A DNA stretch of 64,000 nt from the NCBI GenBank assembly GCA_949316235.1, contig OX438747.1, positions 2,604,501 through 2,668,500 of the forward strand, given 5' to 3'. Positions 20,522 through 61,021 of the stretch are shown in pieces. The notes under the pieces are model-generated. The model was given only the letters and a program-made list of their open reading frames with translations, ran no database searches and was not told the origin of the DNA. This stretch comes from Oegoconia quadripuncta. Lineage: Eukaryota > Arthropoda > Insecta > Lepidoptera > Autostichidae. Position numbers and translations under genes: made by a program. Each line of letters begins with the position of its first letter. Within the stretch, counting starts at the first letter, position 1.

Positions 20522-23500
20522 CTATAAGAAGAATTTCCGGCGCGAGGTCTCGAGCTGGTGGCGGCGGCCAGCGATGATCCACTCGTAGTCCCCGCGGCGA
20601 GAGTCAAAGGTGCCCTGCTGCAGGGAGATCAGCTTCAACGTAAACCGGGGGCCCAACTCGCGGAGCTTCGCGCGCTTGCCGTCAGTTGTGAACTCGTATC
20701 TGTTAAAGAGATAAGAATTTAATATGCTGAGAATTGCTCTTCCAAGGAAATGTGTGCAAATCTAAAAAGCAAGTATTCACTAATGGATTTTCATACATTT
20801 TAATTTTATTTAATTCTAAGGTCAGTAAAAGACAGCATAGTAAAACTACTAAATCAACTAACCGATGGTGCCTGAAGAAAATGTAGTCCCTTTGGTTGTG
20901 GAAGGTGACCGCGCGGCGCCCTCGGAACTGGGGCTCGTAGTGGAAGAGAGCGCCGAGCATGCGCCCCACCGTCATCCCAAGGCGCGTGCTGAAGTTGTTC
21001 AGTATTACCTGCCGACACCAGCAAACAATGTAGTAATCATCAGTATGTTTAAACACCAGCTCAAAGAGGATATAATCACTAGCTGAGCTTTAAATTAGTT
21101 TATTACGCTTATGTTAGAAGTACATTGGAATATGGTAGCCCCATTTGGTGTCCATATTTTGCAGTGCATATAAATAGAATTTCTATCATTTTTAAACTAC
21201 AAATTTAAAAAATTCGCTAGTTCATATAAAGAAAGCTGTCGCATTCATAATTTCCTGACACTAAGTGATAGGCGTTTAATGATGGACATGGGCTTGCTAT
21301 TTGACCTTCTCAATGGGCGCCTAGACTGCCCTGAGCTACTCTCCGGCATAATATTTAATACTCCTAAACGCCGCACTCGACACACTCCTCTGTTCCATGT
21401 TCCATTCCGTTCCACATTGTACGGCAAAAATTCTGTCCTCACACGCATTGTACGTACTTATAATGATAAATTTACTAATGTCAACCCTTTTGGTTGTAGC
21501 AAAAAATCATTTATGCAAAATATAAAACTAACTTTGACCAGGAAATTGGATTAATATAGGATTAAAAATAAACGTTAAAAAAAAAAATAATAATAATAAT
21601 AAAGTAAATAAAGTGGGTATATATTTGCTAGTCATTCTACATTAAATTATATAGCTTTTCTTTTAGCCTACACAAGTTTAATATTATTGATTATATACAC
21701 ATCTATATCTATATATCTATCTACATACATCTATATCACTTACATATAAATCATATATTAGGAATGAATTGTATATAAATAAGTAATTTTAATACCATAC
21801 TACCAACATGCTTCCACTACCTGTTCTGTTGCACCTGCCTAGCCTTGGCCACATACCTATGTATCACGGATTATTAGTAGGTACCCAACTAATAATCGGT
21901 AATGCATGCGGGGGATGGGGTGGGAGGGGGCGCAATTTAATTTAATTGTATAACATACGGATAACTGTAATTGGCCATAGTTTTAGTCACATGTACTGTA
22001 ATACTTTACTTTTGTATTAGCTGTTGTTATCCTGAATAAATAAATAAATAAAAAAAATAAACTATGTTTCAGCTGTTTAGTTTAAGGTTTTTACGACTTT
22101 GGATTCTAGTCCTGTTGAACTTTTTTTTTTTTTTATGAACAACTGGTTGGTACTTGACCTCAATCAAGATGAGGTCGAAGGTGAAAGCGTACTGACCCGG
22201 AAACCCCACATTTGGGGGACTGGCTATCTTATCTCTGACAACCGGAACAAAACAATGTTATTAACATTGCTGCTTGGCCAGGCTTCATACCATTGTTGAA
22301 ATTGGTAAAATTTGAACATATATCAGAAAAACACATACTTATTTGTGCGCTTGTGTTATATTGTATGTATCTTGTGATTGGCTGTAAAGCCCTATGTTGC
22401 CAGTTAAGTGACAACAGAGCAATAAACCATAGGTACGTATTTTAAGTAACAGAAATGTCATCAAAATAAATATACGTCACAGATTTTGCTACAATGATAC
22501 ATGAAAGTAACCACACCCTGAAAAATGTTTACCTCAGGCCTATGATTAGTGATTTCTTTATAATCTTTCCTCAATTCGGGAGTAATTTTGCAGCTGGAAA
22601 GCCTGAAGTGAGCCGTAGGTCCATTCGGCAGATGTATGAGGAGGAAGCCATTGGGCTGTTTCTGGTTTTCATTAATCACAACTACATCAGTGACGTCCTC
22701 TCGGATGGCAGACTGTATTATCCTTTTAACTGATGACCTGAAAATTAAAAGTGTTCAAGTGGTCAGATTTTAGTTCGATCCATTTTAATGTTGGCGTTAA
22801 TGCTTCTTTCTAATTCTTCACCAATTTAAACATTATAAAACAAAATTAAAACTAAACAACCTGTTATTCCAAAATATGAGTCTTATATATATTTTTTTTT
22901 TTTAATGCATAACGGGTTGGTGCTTGACCTCAATCACACCTGATGTTAAGTGAAGATGAGGTCGAAGATGGAAGCGTACTGACCCGGAAACCCCAACACA
23001 TTTGGGGGACTGGCTATCTTATAGAGATAAGATACACCGGAACACGACAATGCTATTAACATTGCTGCTTGGCGGCAGATTTAGATAAGATGGTGGTAGC
23101 TAGCCAGGCGGACATTTAAAATGCCTTACCACCAACCAAACCGAGTACTTAAATATGTACCCCGCTGGGGATCGAACCCGCGACCTCCGAATCGTAAACC
23201 CAATGTTGTTTACATTGAGCCACGGAGGCGGTTATATACTAATAATCACTAATCTTATATACAAATAAGTTTTAATTTTGGATGGAGGAGCTCTATCTGC
23301 TGGCACTCTTTTACAATATGAACCGAGTCATCCAAATTTCGTCCTCCCATCGCTTTTTTTTTTAAATCTTTATTTTTATTTGTGGCTTTTGTATACACCC
23401 TGGGTGACTATGCCAGCCTCATCGATACATTCGCTTTTTTAAACCTCACCCTCTTTTTGCAATGGACAATCCAATTTATACAGACAGACAGCACTCCTAC

Positions 23501-25303
23501 AGAGCATATCAGCCAAAACACAGCTGAGCTGCCCATTGCATAGCTCCGATGGTTTAATCAAAAGTCGTTCTCTAATATCTGCATTACGGCCACACTTTTA
23601 CTTTTGTTTCAGGCGCACTATTTCAGGTATCATTCAAATGTTCCTATTTGTCATTTATTTTATTTTAATCCAGCCAAATATCTGTGAAATGTTGTAACAA
23701 GAATCCAGGAAATAAAGGATTAATAGGCAAATCAAGCTATAAAAATCTCACCTTTGTCTGTATCTAGATATGGAATTTGGAATGATCCGTGTGAGTTCTT
23801 TGCCAAATATCCTGGTTTTACTGTGTGGGTTGTCTGAGTAAGTAATCAATACTTTAGGTTCGTATGAGTTCTCATAGAAAGACGACAGTTCATCCAGCTC
23901 CATGTCCTTTTGTGCCTGTCAAGAAAAAGTATCCCAATAACATAAGATTTTTAATTAATTATCAAAGAATAAGCATTGCCATCTTGTCAACCGGTTGCTC
24001 TGGGAATCTATGGCCTGTGTTCAGCAGAGAACATCCTGTGGCTGATCTTATGATCACGCATTGCCATCCTTGGAGGTACTGCAGCCAGAACGTGGGCACT
24101 CTCCCAGATGGGCCGAACCTGTGCCACCTTGTCAACTAACTCATGAGGTGACACAAGCTCTTTAGGTTAGCTATGAGCATATGGTGCAGCACACCCTAGA
24201 GGAATGCCCAGCCTGGGCAGGGATGAGCGGTAAGGGACGATCGCTCCTTGCGCCGACACAGGTTGTGGAAAGCAATCCTCTCCTTCTGCGAGAGTGTGAA
24301 GGAAGCAGCAGATAGAGAGGGAGGCCAATCCCTCTCAGCCCATCCGTCACAGGAGACCTGGGACCAGGAGAAGGGCGTATGCCCACCTTCCCCCCTACCT
24401 AGTGAGGCCAGGTGGTGACACAAGGGTTTCACCACCCCACAAACAGGACTCGCGAGAAGGCGAGTGTGGTGTTGTCACGTGTCTTCTTGATGTGGTTGGA
24501 CCAGGAGATTTCTCCCTGCTCCAGCCTATAGGAGGGCCAGCCATCACTGTTGTTCTGGGCGTGGACGAATACCGCGGGGTACCCATGGCCACGCCACTAT
24601 GGTGCGAGTGGAGGAACACCAAGGAGTTTTAGTAGAAAGAAAGAATAAGTTGGTAGGTCAGTTCTTCGAGCCGAAGTCCAGCATATCTCGCCCTCCACCC
24701 AAGTGGACGAGAATGCATAAGCAGTTCCCCTTGTAATAAAAAGTGTTATTAACAACCTATTAGTTTTATAGCAAAAGTCATTCACTATGGCTATATGAAT
24801 TTAACTAGAGCTCGGTAAGTGGTCCTTACCTCTTCCTTTTCCTCAGTGTCAGCATTGGCAAGCATAGTCTCATCCTTCTCACGGAGAGACTCCAGCGTGT
24901 GTGGAACCTGTTTCTGAACATCATCACCCTCCTGCTTCTTCTCCAACTTACGTCTGCAAAACGAAGAAGCTTTCAGTATGCAAAATACCACTAAAATATT
25001 ACCATATAATATGAAGTTTTTGAAATTACAATAATAAACAAGAAAATTATAGTATGAAATATTTTCAATAAAATATTTGTAGTGTAAACCTGTCTCCCAG
25101 TGCAAAAACTGAATTTCATTTTGCGTCCTTTTATCAATACTCTGACCTTTCTTGTCTACCCCATAGCCAAATGTAAAGAGGTAACTTAGCCCATAATTAG
25201 GAAAAAAATTGAGAATTCTAGACCCAGAGTAAATCTCTGTTTTTACGAACAAATATGTGTAACATAACCTTACTTACTTCTTTTTGTCTTTACCGCGAGC
25301 CAT
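20522..25303 (-). CDS. RPF1: Ribosome production factor 1 (Brix domain)
   Basis: Exons in transcript order: 25303-25278, 24953-24830, 23915-23752, 22737-22533, 21008-20863, 20699-20522. The total is 843 nt, or 280 aa plus TAG, and all phases agree. Family features in order: [129 protein letters not shown], ending [12 protein letters not shown]1 is a nucleolar Brix protein needed for 27S pre-rRNA processing and 60S assembly. The start ATG at 25303 has an in-frame TAA 18 nt upstream with no acceptor between. The protein is about 70 residues shorter at the N terminus than human RPF1 (349 aa as I recall), missing the usual basic KNKxRR segment. Introns hold LINEs and SINEs. Confidence 0.95.
21100..22060 (+). 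mobile_element. Jockey-like LINE 3' end in RPF1 intron 4
   Basis: Plus-strand frames read [12 protein letters not shown], then 21279-21554 [20 protein letters not shown] … [12 protein letters not shown]. This is the usual end of a jockey-type ORF2. The 3' UTR runs to CCTGAATAAATAAATAAATA at 22033. Antisense to RPF1. Confidence 0.75.
22128..22295 (-). mobile_element. SINE family 1, partial
   Basis: T run then ACTTGACCTCAATCA, GTGAAAGCGTACTGACCCGG and TATCTCTGACAACCGG. This is a minus-strand copy lacking the tRNA-like head, inside RPF1 intron 4. Confidence 0.8.
22895..23232 (-). mobile_element. SINE family 1, near full length
   Basis: Minus-strand copy. The 3' tail is at the T run (22894-22904), and the tRNA-like head has a B box complementary to GGGATCGAACCCGC (23167-23180), ending GCCACGGAGGCGG. 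Includes a small AGAGATAAGATA duplication at 23020. Confidence 0.88.
23345..23610 (-). mobile_element. LINE 3' end (same family as 58010-58480)
   Basis: GGGTGACTATGCCAGCCTCA, TTTTTGCAATGGACAATCCA and AACACAGCTGAGCTGCCCAT are shared with 58010-58250. Orientation is minus. Confidence 0.7.
24160..24640 (+). mobile_element. R1-clade-like LINE 3' end in RPF1 intron 2
   Basis: The plus frame contains [16 protein letters not shown], the cysteine-containing motif typical of R1-type ORF2 C-termini. Frames then shift through [13 protein letters not shown]. The stretch is GC-richer than its surroundings. Confidence 0.7.
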
Positions 25304-25309
25304 TGTGTT

Positions 25310-25993
25310 GAAGTTACGTTATTTTTTTAATTGTTCACAATAAAATCTTGGTAAATTTGATCGGTAGGCAAACAAGGTATTAGATGCACTATTTAATATC
25401 ACAAATAAATTATAAAGCTATTTATTTACATACAATACAACACATGTGGTGTGCAAACTTTGCAAACCAATCTGTCAATTTTTTCTTTTTTTTTCTCCTT
25501 TCGGAGAAGGCAAAGGAATGTATGCCTATACAGCTATGTAATATCTATATATATATCTCTTATTTTTTCGGTTTATGTGATGTAACAGTGATGTTGATTC
25601 GGATGTACACCAACTAAACTAAAACCAGTTTTTTTTTTATACACAACGGGTTCGTACTTGACCTCTGATGTTAAGTGAAGATGAGGTCGAAGGTGGAAGC
25701 GTACTGACCCGGAAACCCCAACGCATTGGGGGACTGGCTATCTTATCTCTGACAACCGGAATACAACAATATGCTATTAACATTGCTGCTTGGCGGCAGA
25801 TTTAGATGGTGGTAGCTAGCCATGCGGACATTTTAAAACGCCCTACCACCAACCAAATAAGGAGTAATGACCACGTCTCTCTTTGAAGAACATAATTGAG
25901 GGAAAATTTTAAGGAAAGTGAGGAAGGGGAAGACCTAGGCATAATTACTTTGACCAAGTGAAAGAAAATAATAATTAACAAACTATTATTTCA
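25310..25993. other. RPF1-EFTUD2 intergenic: foldback half, SINE and repeat tail
   Basis: 25470-25560 resembles the tail of the GGCTTTTTGGCGGGA repeat (minus). 25594-25632 is one arm of the GGATGTACACC foldback element. A minus-strand SINE family 1 copy (25632-25858) sits directly against this arm. The RPF1 promoter must lie in this 0.7 kb, but no core element is obvious. Confidence 0.65.
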
Positions 25994-25996
25994 TTA

Positions 25997-26002
25997 TTTA
26001 TT
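25997..26002 (-). terminator. Poly(A) signal of EFTUD2
   Basis: TTTATT on the plus strand (AATAAA on minus), about 60 nt downstream of the EFTUD2 stop codon. Confidence 0.7.
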
Positions 26003-26062
26003 ATCGTCACATCAAACATCATAAGGAATGACATAAATTACATTAAATATCTATACATATAT

Positions 26063-53724
<27,662 letters not shown>

Positions 53725-53939
53725 CACGTAAAGACTACGATAATATCTTTACTATAAGTAAGGAAACAAATCAACAAACGCCACAGAAAAAAGGTAGGTA
53801 TAATTCAATCGTATATTATATATATATTTTTTATATTTTATGGCAATCGGTCGTCTTTAATTCAATCGTATATATAACCAAACAAACAAATGCCGCCCGC
53901 CGCCGATTTGACAGCTAAATATAACCTCAAAAAAGAAAT

Positions 53940-54290
53940 TATTTTTTTTCGTTTTATTCTCTCCTCTCGGAGAAGGCAAAGGGATCCAAGCCCATACAGC
54001 CATGTCTAATTTCTCTTATTTCTTCAGTTTATAAGTCAGTCTCAGTCAAAACAAGTAATTCGTGGTATACTTGGCGTATACAGAGTCTAGTCACGGTCAA
54101 ATCATTCTTCAGTAAAGTGGCAGAATGCTTCACAAAAGAATATTTACACTTCCCTTCACTTATACACCATCACTAACTTTTGCTGCACAAAACCTGTCCT
54201 GCTTCAAAAGTCAGAATGCACAAGTTATAATAATAACTTATAAAGAAAATTGCTACTTCACTCGCCGAGTTCCCGCCAAAAAGCCTTGAC
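53940..54290 (-). repeat. Dispersed repeat, minus-strand copy with internal deletion
   Basis: The complement of CCGAGTTCCCGCCAAAAAGC (54265) marks its start, and TTTTATTCTCTCCTCTCGGA near 53955 its end. Compared with 2508-2896 it lacks the MAEYC start and the CTTTCGGGTTCCCACAAG block. Lies upstream of EFTUD2. Confidence 0.7.
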
Positions 54291-54299
54291 AATACCAAC

Positions 54300-55960
54300 A
54301 AATGGCCGTCCATCTTCGCCGTATGTTATATTACTCTATGCGTCAACGAAGCAAATGACGAATAATTCTATGAAGCGGCCGGGGAGAGTAGATATAAACC
54401 GTAACGTAGTACGAAACGGCGACGGCGGCATAGGTATTCTTTAAGGTTTAAGTCACCGCCCTGCTATCGGATCTTGGAGTGTAAACTTGTATTACACGGC
54501 AAGGTAATTTTTATCTGAACGGATTGTGTGTGTTTGTGTGTGAATTGGGTTAAGTACGTATATGTAAGGGTTGCAGGTGTGTGTCGGTGTGTGTATATGT
54601 ATTCGAATCAGTAAGTGCTCGTGCATTTCATTACATTTAACAAAATGTGTACTAAAAGTCAAAATTATGGGCACCCTTTATGTTTTTCATATTTTAGTGT
54701 CGATTTGTGTCTCATTAAGTGTAGTGATTGCTGCTAGTTTCTTAAAAACCTTAGTGACGGAAAGTCAGTTTACGTTTATCTACTTCACATCTCAAGTGAC
54801 GCAATATTCGCGGCAATAGAAAACTTTCTTTATTCTTTATTGCAAATAAACACAAAAGATACAATTGTCAGATACAAAGATACAAAGATACTTTGAACAT
54901 GATCCACACAGACGAACGGTGCAAAAAAAAAGATTTCGCTTTTTCTATTAAAGCATTGTTTTGCGTCTGGATTTAAGGTGTCACGTATTGTCATTTATAA
55001 TAAGTGACAGTGTTGAAATGTGTAATTCAACCGCAAATCAATCAATCAGTCATTTATTTATTTTTCTCCACATTACAGTGTTATTGCACAGTAGAGTTAA
55101 ACATAGCTATACTTGTCGAAATACCTATTGAATGATTTATTTAAAGCCACACGAGTCTGTGTGGATCTGTAAGTCGATTTCATGTAATCTGTTATGTTTT
55201 GCTCATTGTTTGAGTGTTACGTAGTGTTTTTTTAAGTCACTGTACTTTAGTATTGTTAAACTCATCCTTTTTTGGCCGGTTATCCTGATATCCAGCGTTT
55301 ATTGGGAGCGTAACTTAAAATATCAATCTATTTTTCTATCTTTTTATTGGGAGCGTTATATAAAATATCAATACCGAACTAAGAATTAGAAATCAAGTCA
55401 CTATAGGAATCTACTGCTAGAAATTACAAATATGCTAAGGCCACACAACCCAACGTTCATAGATTTTCAATGTTAGTGCGGCAGATATTCAGTATTTTTT
55501 GAAAAAGTAGCCGATTTTAGTAGAATCAATCCTACCAATTTTATAAATAGCAAATATCTTTCTCGTAACACAGCAACACCGGCAATGTACGTGTAAAACC
55601 GTAGACAGAGAATAGTAGTAGAATAGTATTCTCTGTCTACGTGTAAAACAAAGGTTTTGATAACGGCGGTAATTACACGAACTTCCAACCAGACAATTAG
55701 AACAAAATAAAATTGGTCAAACTTATTAAAAAATCAAAATATGACAATGATGAATTTAATCTAGTAGCTAATAATATAAATAAAACCTGATAAAATAAAA
55801 CTTGTGTTTCATTTCTAACCAAAAATGATCAATTTAGGCCACGAACTAAGCCAATCAGTACGTTCCAAACCGTTTGTAGATTTCAGTAGAAAAATGAGTT
55901 AGGTCTAGTAGTTTAGCGGTTTTTGAAAACGGTCACACTGCAACAAATTCTTTTCCAATA
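54300..55960. other. EFTUD2-NOC4L divergent intergenic region
   Basis: Includes a (GT)n-like stretch at 54527-54600 and a LINE-like CTTTATTGCAAATAAACAC tail at 54833. A small perfect hairpin has arms CGTAGACAGAGAATA (55600-55614) and TATTCTCTGTCTACG (55627-55641), separated by 12 nt. Both promoters should lie here; no TATA-type element is convincing. Confidence 0.5.
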
Positions 55961-55965
55961 CAAAA

Positions 55966-58900
55966 ATGGCTGCCGAACAACATAATTTAACAAAAATGGT
56001 TTCGGCCCATCTACGCAATAAAGCAAATGAGTTTTTGAACTCCAGAAAACATGCAAATAATCTTGCAGATATCCTACAAATGTTTGAGGTAAGTATTAAC
56101 TAGATTGTACTTCAATATTTTGTTTACCAAATTATTTCTTGAGGTTACTTCGCAAATTGCGTATTAGAATATCAATAATTCTTCGTATTTCAGGCCGAAA
56201 CAGAAAATTTCACACCACTACTGCTAACAATCGAGGTTATATTCACGGAACTACTCAAACGGGGTGATTTGATTGAAGAAATCGTCCCTTTGAAGCCAAT
56301 TGGTAAGTGTCATGTCTACAACTATTACTATTTTCATTTAATTATTAGGAGATCCATTTCGATCAACTTAGTTAAATTTCTTGATGCGTACCTACAATGT
56401 CGGCTCATATTTTTATTATATTTCACGTTCACATTTTGCGACATGTGATACGCTTGGGCTTGATATATTCACTTGCGCTGTGCCTCGCGCCATGACGTTA
56501 TAATTATCACCCTTTTTGATAGGGTGTGCCAAAAAGAAATGCATGCATACTACCTACCACGACCAATTGATATTGTGTATAATTATCACCCTTTTTGATA
56601 GGGTGTGCCAAAAAGAAATGCATGCATACTACCTACCACGACCAATTGATATTGTGACCCTGCCTTCGAAGCCAATGGTACTGGGTTCGAATCCCGTTAG
56701 GGGTATATGTTTGTGTGATGAATTTAAACATTTATTCCAGAGTATTTTTTATTCAGTATCCATAGTATCGGGTTTGCATAGTTTAGACCCTTACGTAACC
56801 TTCTTCGGAGAAACTTATATTTGCCTTTATTTTGATGGTGTACTTGGTGTAATATTATTATTAATTCAGAGTCAGATTTTACATTTTTTAAGCTACTGCT
56901 TGTTCAAAAGCCAATTTTCCCCTGAGAAGAATATAGCCGATAAGTGTATGTATCCAATAATCAAATCAAATCAAAAAATTTTATTTCGGATAATTCCATA
57001 TTAGGTTAGTAAGTCTTAGTTTATGTTAGTATAAAATTGGTCATACAGCAATAATAACAATAATAAATATAAATGTCCTTCAATAATGCTCCTTTCATTT
57101 GGCCTTTGTTGCCTGTGTGTGTCTATCCAGCCTGTTAAATGTGTTAACATTTGGCGCTGTTACTAGTTACTTGTTCTGGACTTCTGGTAGATTATTCCAG
57201 TTCTTAATTATTCTGTTGTGCTAAAGTGCTGGTGAGGATTGTTCAGAGAATGGTTGCCTTGTAATTTTAAGCAGTGTCCTCTGTAATGGTTATTATTGTT
57301 CTGCTTACATTACTTGATAAAACTCTGAAGATTGTAATTTCCATTTAAAATCTTGAAAGTTCAATTATATCCCCACACTCCATTGGTTCAGAGTAGTTAG
57401 GGTCAGTGTTTTAAGTCTTTCTTCAATAGTGTTGGTATTTTAGTGAAGCTTTGCTGTAACTTTTCTAGCAAGTCAATATCTTTAGCAAAGTATGAGCTCC
57501 AAGCGTTTTGATAATCTTTAGCCTTCAGCCTACTCCTGTTACTTTTAATTATAACATAAAGTTGGTAAAATAAGCCTATGTACCAAATTTTTATGTTTTT
57601 TGTTTGTATCAAAAATAAATGAATCTAATTAATATTGTGATTTTAGATCAAAGTGCAGAGGGAGAATATATACGATGGCTGCGCAAGTGTTACGAGGCAG
57701 CTGTGGCCCGCTCCCTCGAGTGCATCAAGCGCGGGCGCAGCAGCTCCCGATTACAGGCGCTGGTGACTGCCTGCAAGCTGCTGCAGGCTGAGGGTCGTCA
57801 TCCAATGGAGAGCTCACCGTCATACTATTTCCCTTCTGTCAGGCTTAAGGTAGGAAGTTTTACAGCACGTAAAATTATGATATTGAGATACATTAAGGAA
57901 ACCTCTAATTGCCTTTCAGTAACTTAACCTTTTTAACTGATACTTTGTAAAACAACTGTTTATTTTCTCAAGTAGATAAAAAATAAAATTTGTGATATTG
58001 CAGAGAAAAAGGAATATTCAAATTTTTTTTTAATCTTGTTTTTATTTGAGGCTTTGCCCTGGGTGACTATGCCAGCCTCATTGATACATTCGCCTTTTTA
58101 AACCTCACTCTCTTTTTGCAATGGACAATCCAACAAATTTATACAGACTGACAGCACTCCTACAGAGTATATCAGCCAAAACACAGCTGAGCTGCCCATT
58201 GCATAGCTCCAATGACTTAATCTAAAGCCGTTCTCTAATATCTGCACTCCGGTCACACTCCAACAAAAAGTGTAACACGTCATCTGGTTTATCACAATAT
58301 TCAAATTTAAAGATACATTTACATGGGTAATTAAAATTGTAGCAATTGCTGCTAGAGATACTGCCACACCAATAGTGAGCAACTATAAAAATACATACAT
58401 ACATTTGCAATTCATTTGAACAACTATCCCTCACTATTGATGAGGTTTTTCTGCGATTTGTGCATCCCCCACCGACAACCCCTCGCGGAGACGAGACATA
58501 GTATAAACGAGCTTAAAAAAAAAAGTGTCTTTATCTTACACATTGTATATACGGCAATTTTTTATCGGCGTTACTGAGCAATAATATATCGCAACTATAA
58601 TATTTTAAATGCGAAAGTTTGTGTGTGTGTATGTTTGTTATCTCATTACACCTAAATCGCTGAACAGATTTGGGTGAAATGTGGTTGGTAGATTCAAGAA
58701 AAGTCGCTGATTCCTTTTCGAGAGGTATCATTAGTGGGTTTGAATAGAATCAATCTTACCAATATTTATATTGTTATTTATTAATTGAAATAAATATTTC
58801 AGAATATATTTGCTGTGCTTCTGGATTCTGAAGTGTCGATGTCGGCAGCCATAGCACGCTTCCAGGAGTTCACAGAGTATAGAGATGTGCAGCAATATGG

Positions 58901-60989
58901 GCTTAAAGTGCTCTCCATGCTCGCCTACCGCAAGTAAGTATTTGGGTATCCAAACAATAGAAATTTTTCCTGTCAAAAGTTGATATTGTATTGTATGCAT
59001 TGGTGAGGTAGTTTTCATTTGGTTTTCATATTTTTATAATTGTAGTATTATTGTCCAGCGAGGCCTATGTTCAGCTGTGTGTGTGTATCTGCCACAGCGA
59101 GGTAATGTGCCTTGTGTGATGCAAAGTAATACGCCTTTATATATTTTCGGTAAACTGATTGTGTCTCTACGTGTCCAATAACCAAATTGAATAATATTTT
59201 AACTATTCCAGATCACCAACACCAATCTACATGCAGAATTACCTAGAGTTAATGGACAAGTTACTACTAACAGATATACCCACAGAAGTGAAGGTCAGGG
59301 CCAAAGAGCGGGAGGAAGTGGAGAAAGAAGAGAAACTGTTGTGTGGAGCTGAAGGTAATTCATGTAATATCTATAGCTATTTTAAAGTAGTGGACCCTAA
59401 TTAACTGTAATTCCAATTTCATTAATATACTACTATTATGAATATATATTTTATGTAGTGGTTTAGCTTTTAGACACGTAACACTGCACTCTCCTTGGGT
59501 GTCTCGTTTCTGCTAAGTGAATTGTCAACTAAATGACCCTGTACTCACGGGCGGAACCAGTCAGTCAGGGGAGTTACATACTCAAGATCCTATATGTACA
59601 GATCTCAAAATTACAATAATAAATGTAATTAATAATAGAAATATAATGCTGGTTACACATATTAAGAGTAATACAAATTAACAGTGTTGAAAGACATGGG
59701 CAAACCACCCGTTATTGCTGGTAATGCGCTAGAATTAAATTGTTTGTGAATTCGCAGTCTTTCCCTAAGCAATTAACACTTAAAACCATTTGTCGTCAGA
59801 CAAAGCACCATTCCCCTACAACCCGGCGGTATGCCGTCGCTACGCGAACCGTTGCTGGGGCTTCGCATGCCAATGGCCACTGTGCTCCGAGCCGCGGACG
59901 CATCGCCGCGCGCTGCTGCTATTGGTGGAGAGGCTGATGCCCCTCCTCTCCCGCCCCCACCTCGCCACCGACATGCTCTGCGACAGTCTCGACGCTGGTA
60001 AGTGGGTGACCATTGGAATAGTATAAATAAATCCTTAGACATACACACAGCGCGATCTCGTTACACACTAAGCAACTGAGTTGTATAATGAATCAGTCTA
60101 ATTATGCAATATAATATAAAAGGTCTAACAAAATTAACCCGACAAACGTTGCAGAGTGTATGTATAGGATGTACCTCTTACGAAAAAAATAAAAAATAAA
60201 ACAAAGCTAACAGATTTTCTTCAAAAAATAAAATTTTGAAATGTAAATCTTGTGAGTTGGACCTTAATGGCCGCGCACTCTACGTACTTTCCACGACACA
60301 CAAACACGTGCCGCGGTGTCTTTGAAGACGCCGAAAGGCGATCACTCGCCGCTCGCCGCCGCGCGCCGGCGCTTGCCCCGGCGCCGCGACTTGCTGTGAT
60401 TGGTTGCGCCCTGTGCCACATGTGCCCCGCCACCCCCTTTGGCGTCTTCCATATGAACATTGCCTGTTTTTCTCATTGATAAAACAAGGTACAATCGAAA
60501 TGAAGTAAGGCTGTTAATTTGTACCACACACCAGCCTATAGTTGCTTACTGTGGAACTAGATGGCGCTGTGTGTATGTCTAAGGATATTTATTTATTTAC
60601 GTCTTCACCTGCAGGTGGTCCAATCAGCATGCTTGCCCTCCAAGGTGTGCTAGAGCTAGTACGTCGCCACAACATCGACTACCCGGACATGTACGACCGC
60701 CTCTACGCCATGTTTGAGCCGGAGATGTTCGCGACGCGGTACAAACGACGCCTGCTGCACCTCGCAGACGTATTCCTCAGCTCCACGTAAGTTCACAGCC
60801 TCCCCTCACTGGGAGAGAGAGGGTATGAAGAAGAAGGGTGCGGATTGGTGCATTTTTGTCAGACTAGTGGCCACTGACGTAAGTAGGCCTCTGTAAGCCA
60901 CCAACTGCCTCAATTGGAAACTACTCGAACCAACTATTTAACATATACCACCATACACTAAAACATACACGCACTCCCGCGCACACACA

Positions 60990-61021
<32 letters not shown>

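Noticed and set aside
54668..54819. Possible small membrane protein (MGTLYVFHILVSICVSLSVV…)
   Set aside because: 50 codons, no splice context, no recognised family, AT-rich surroundings; most likely chance.
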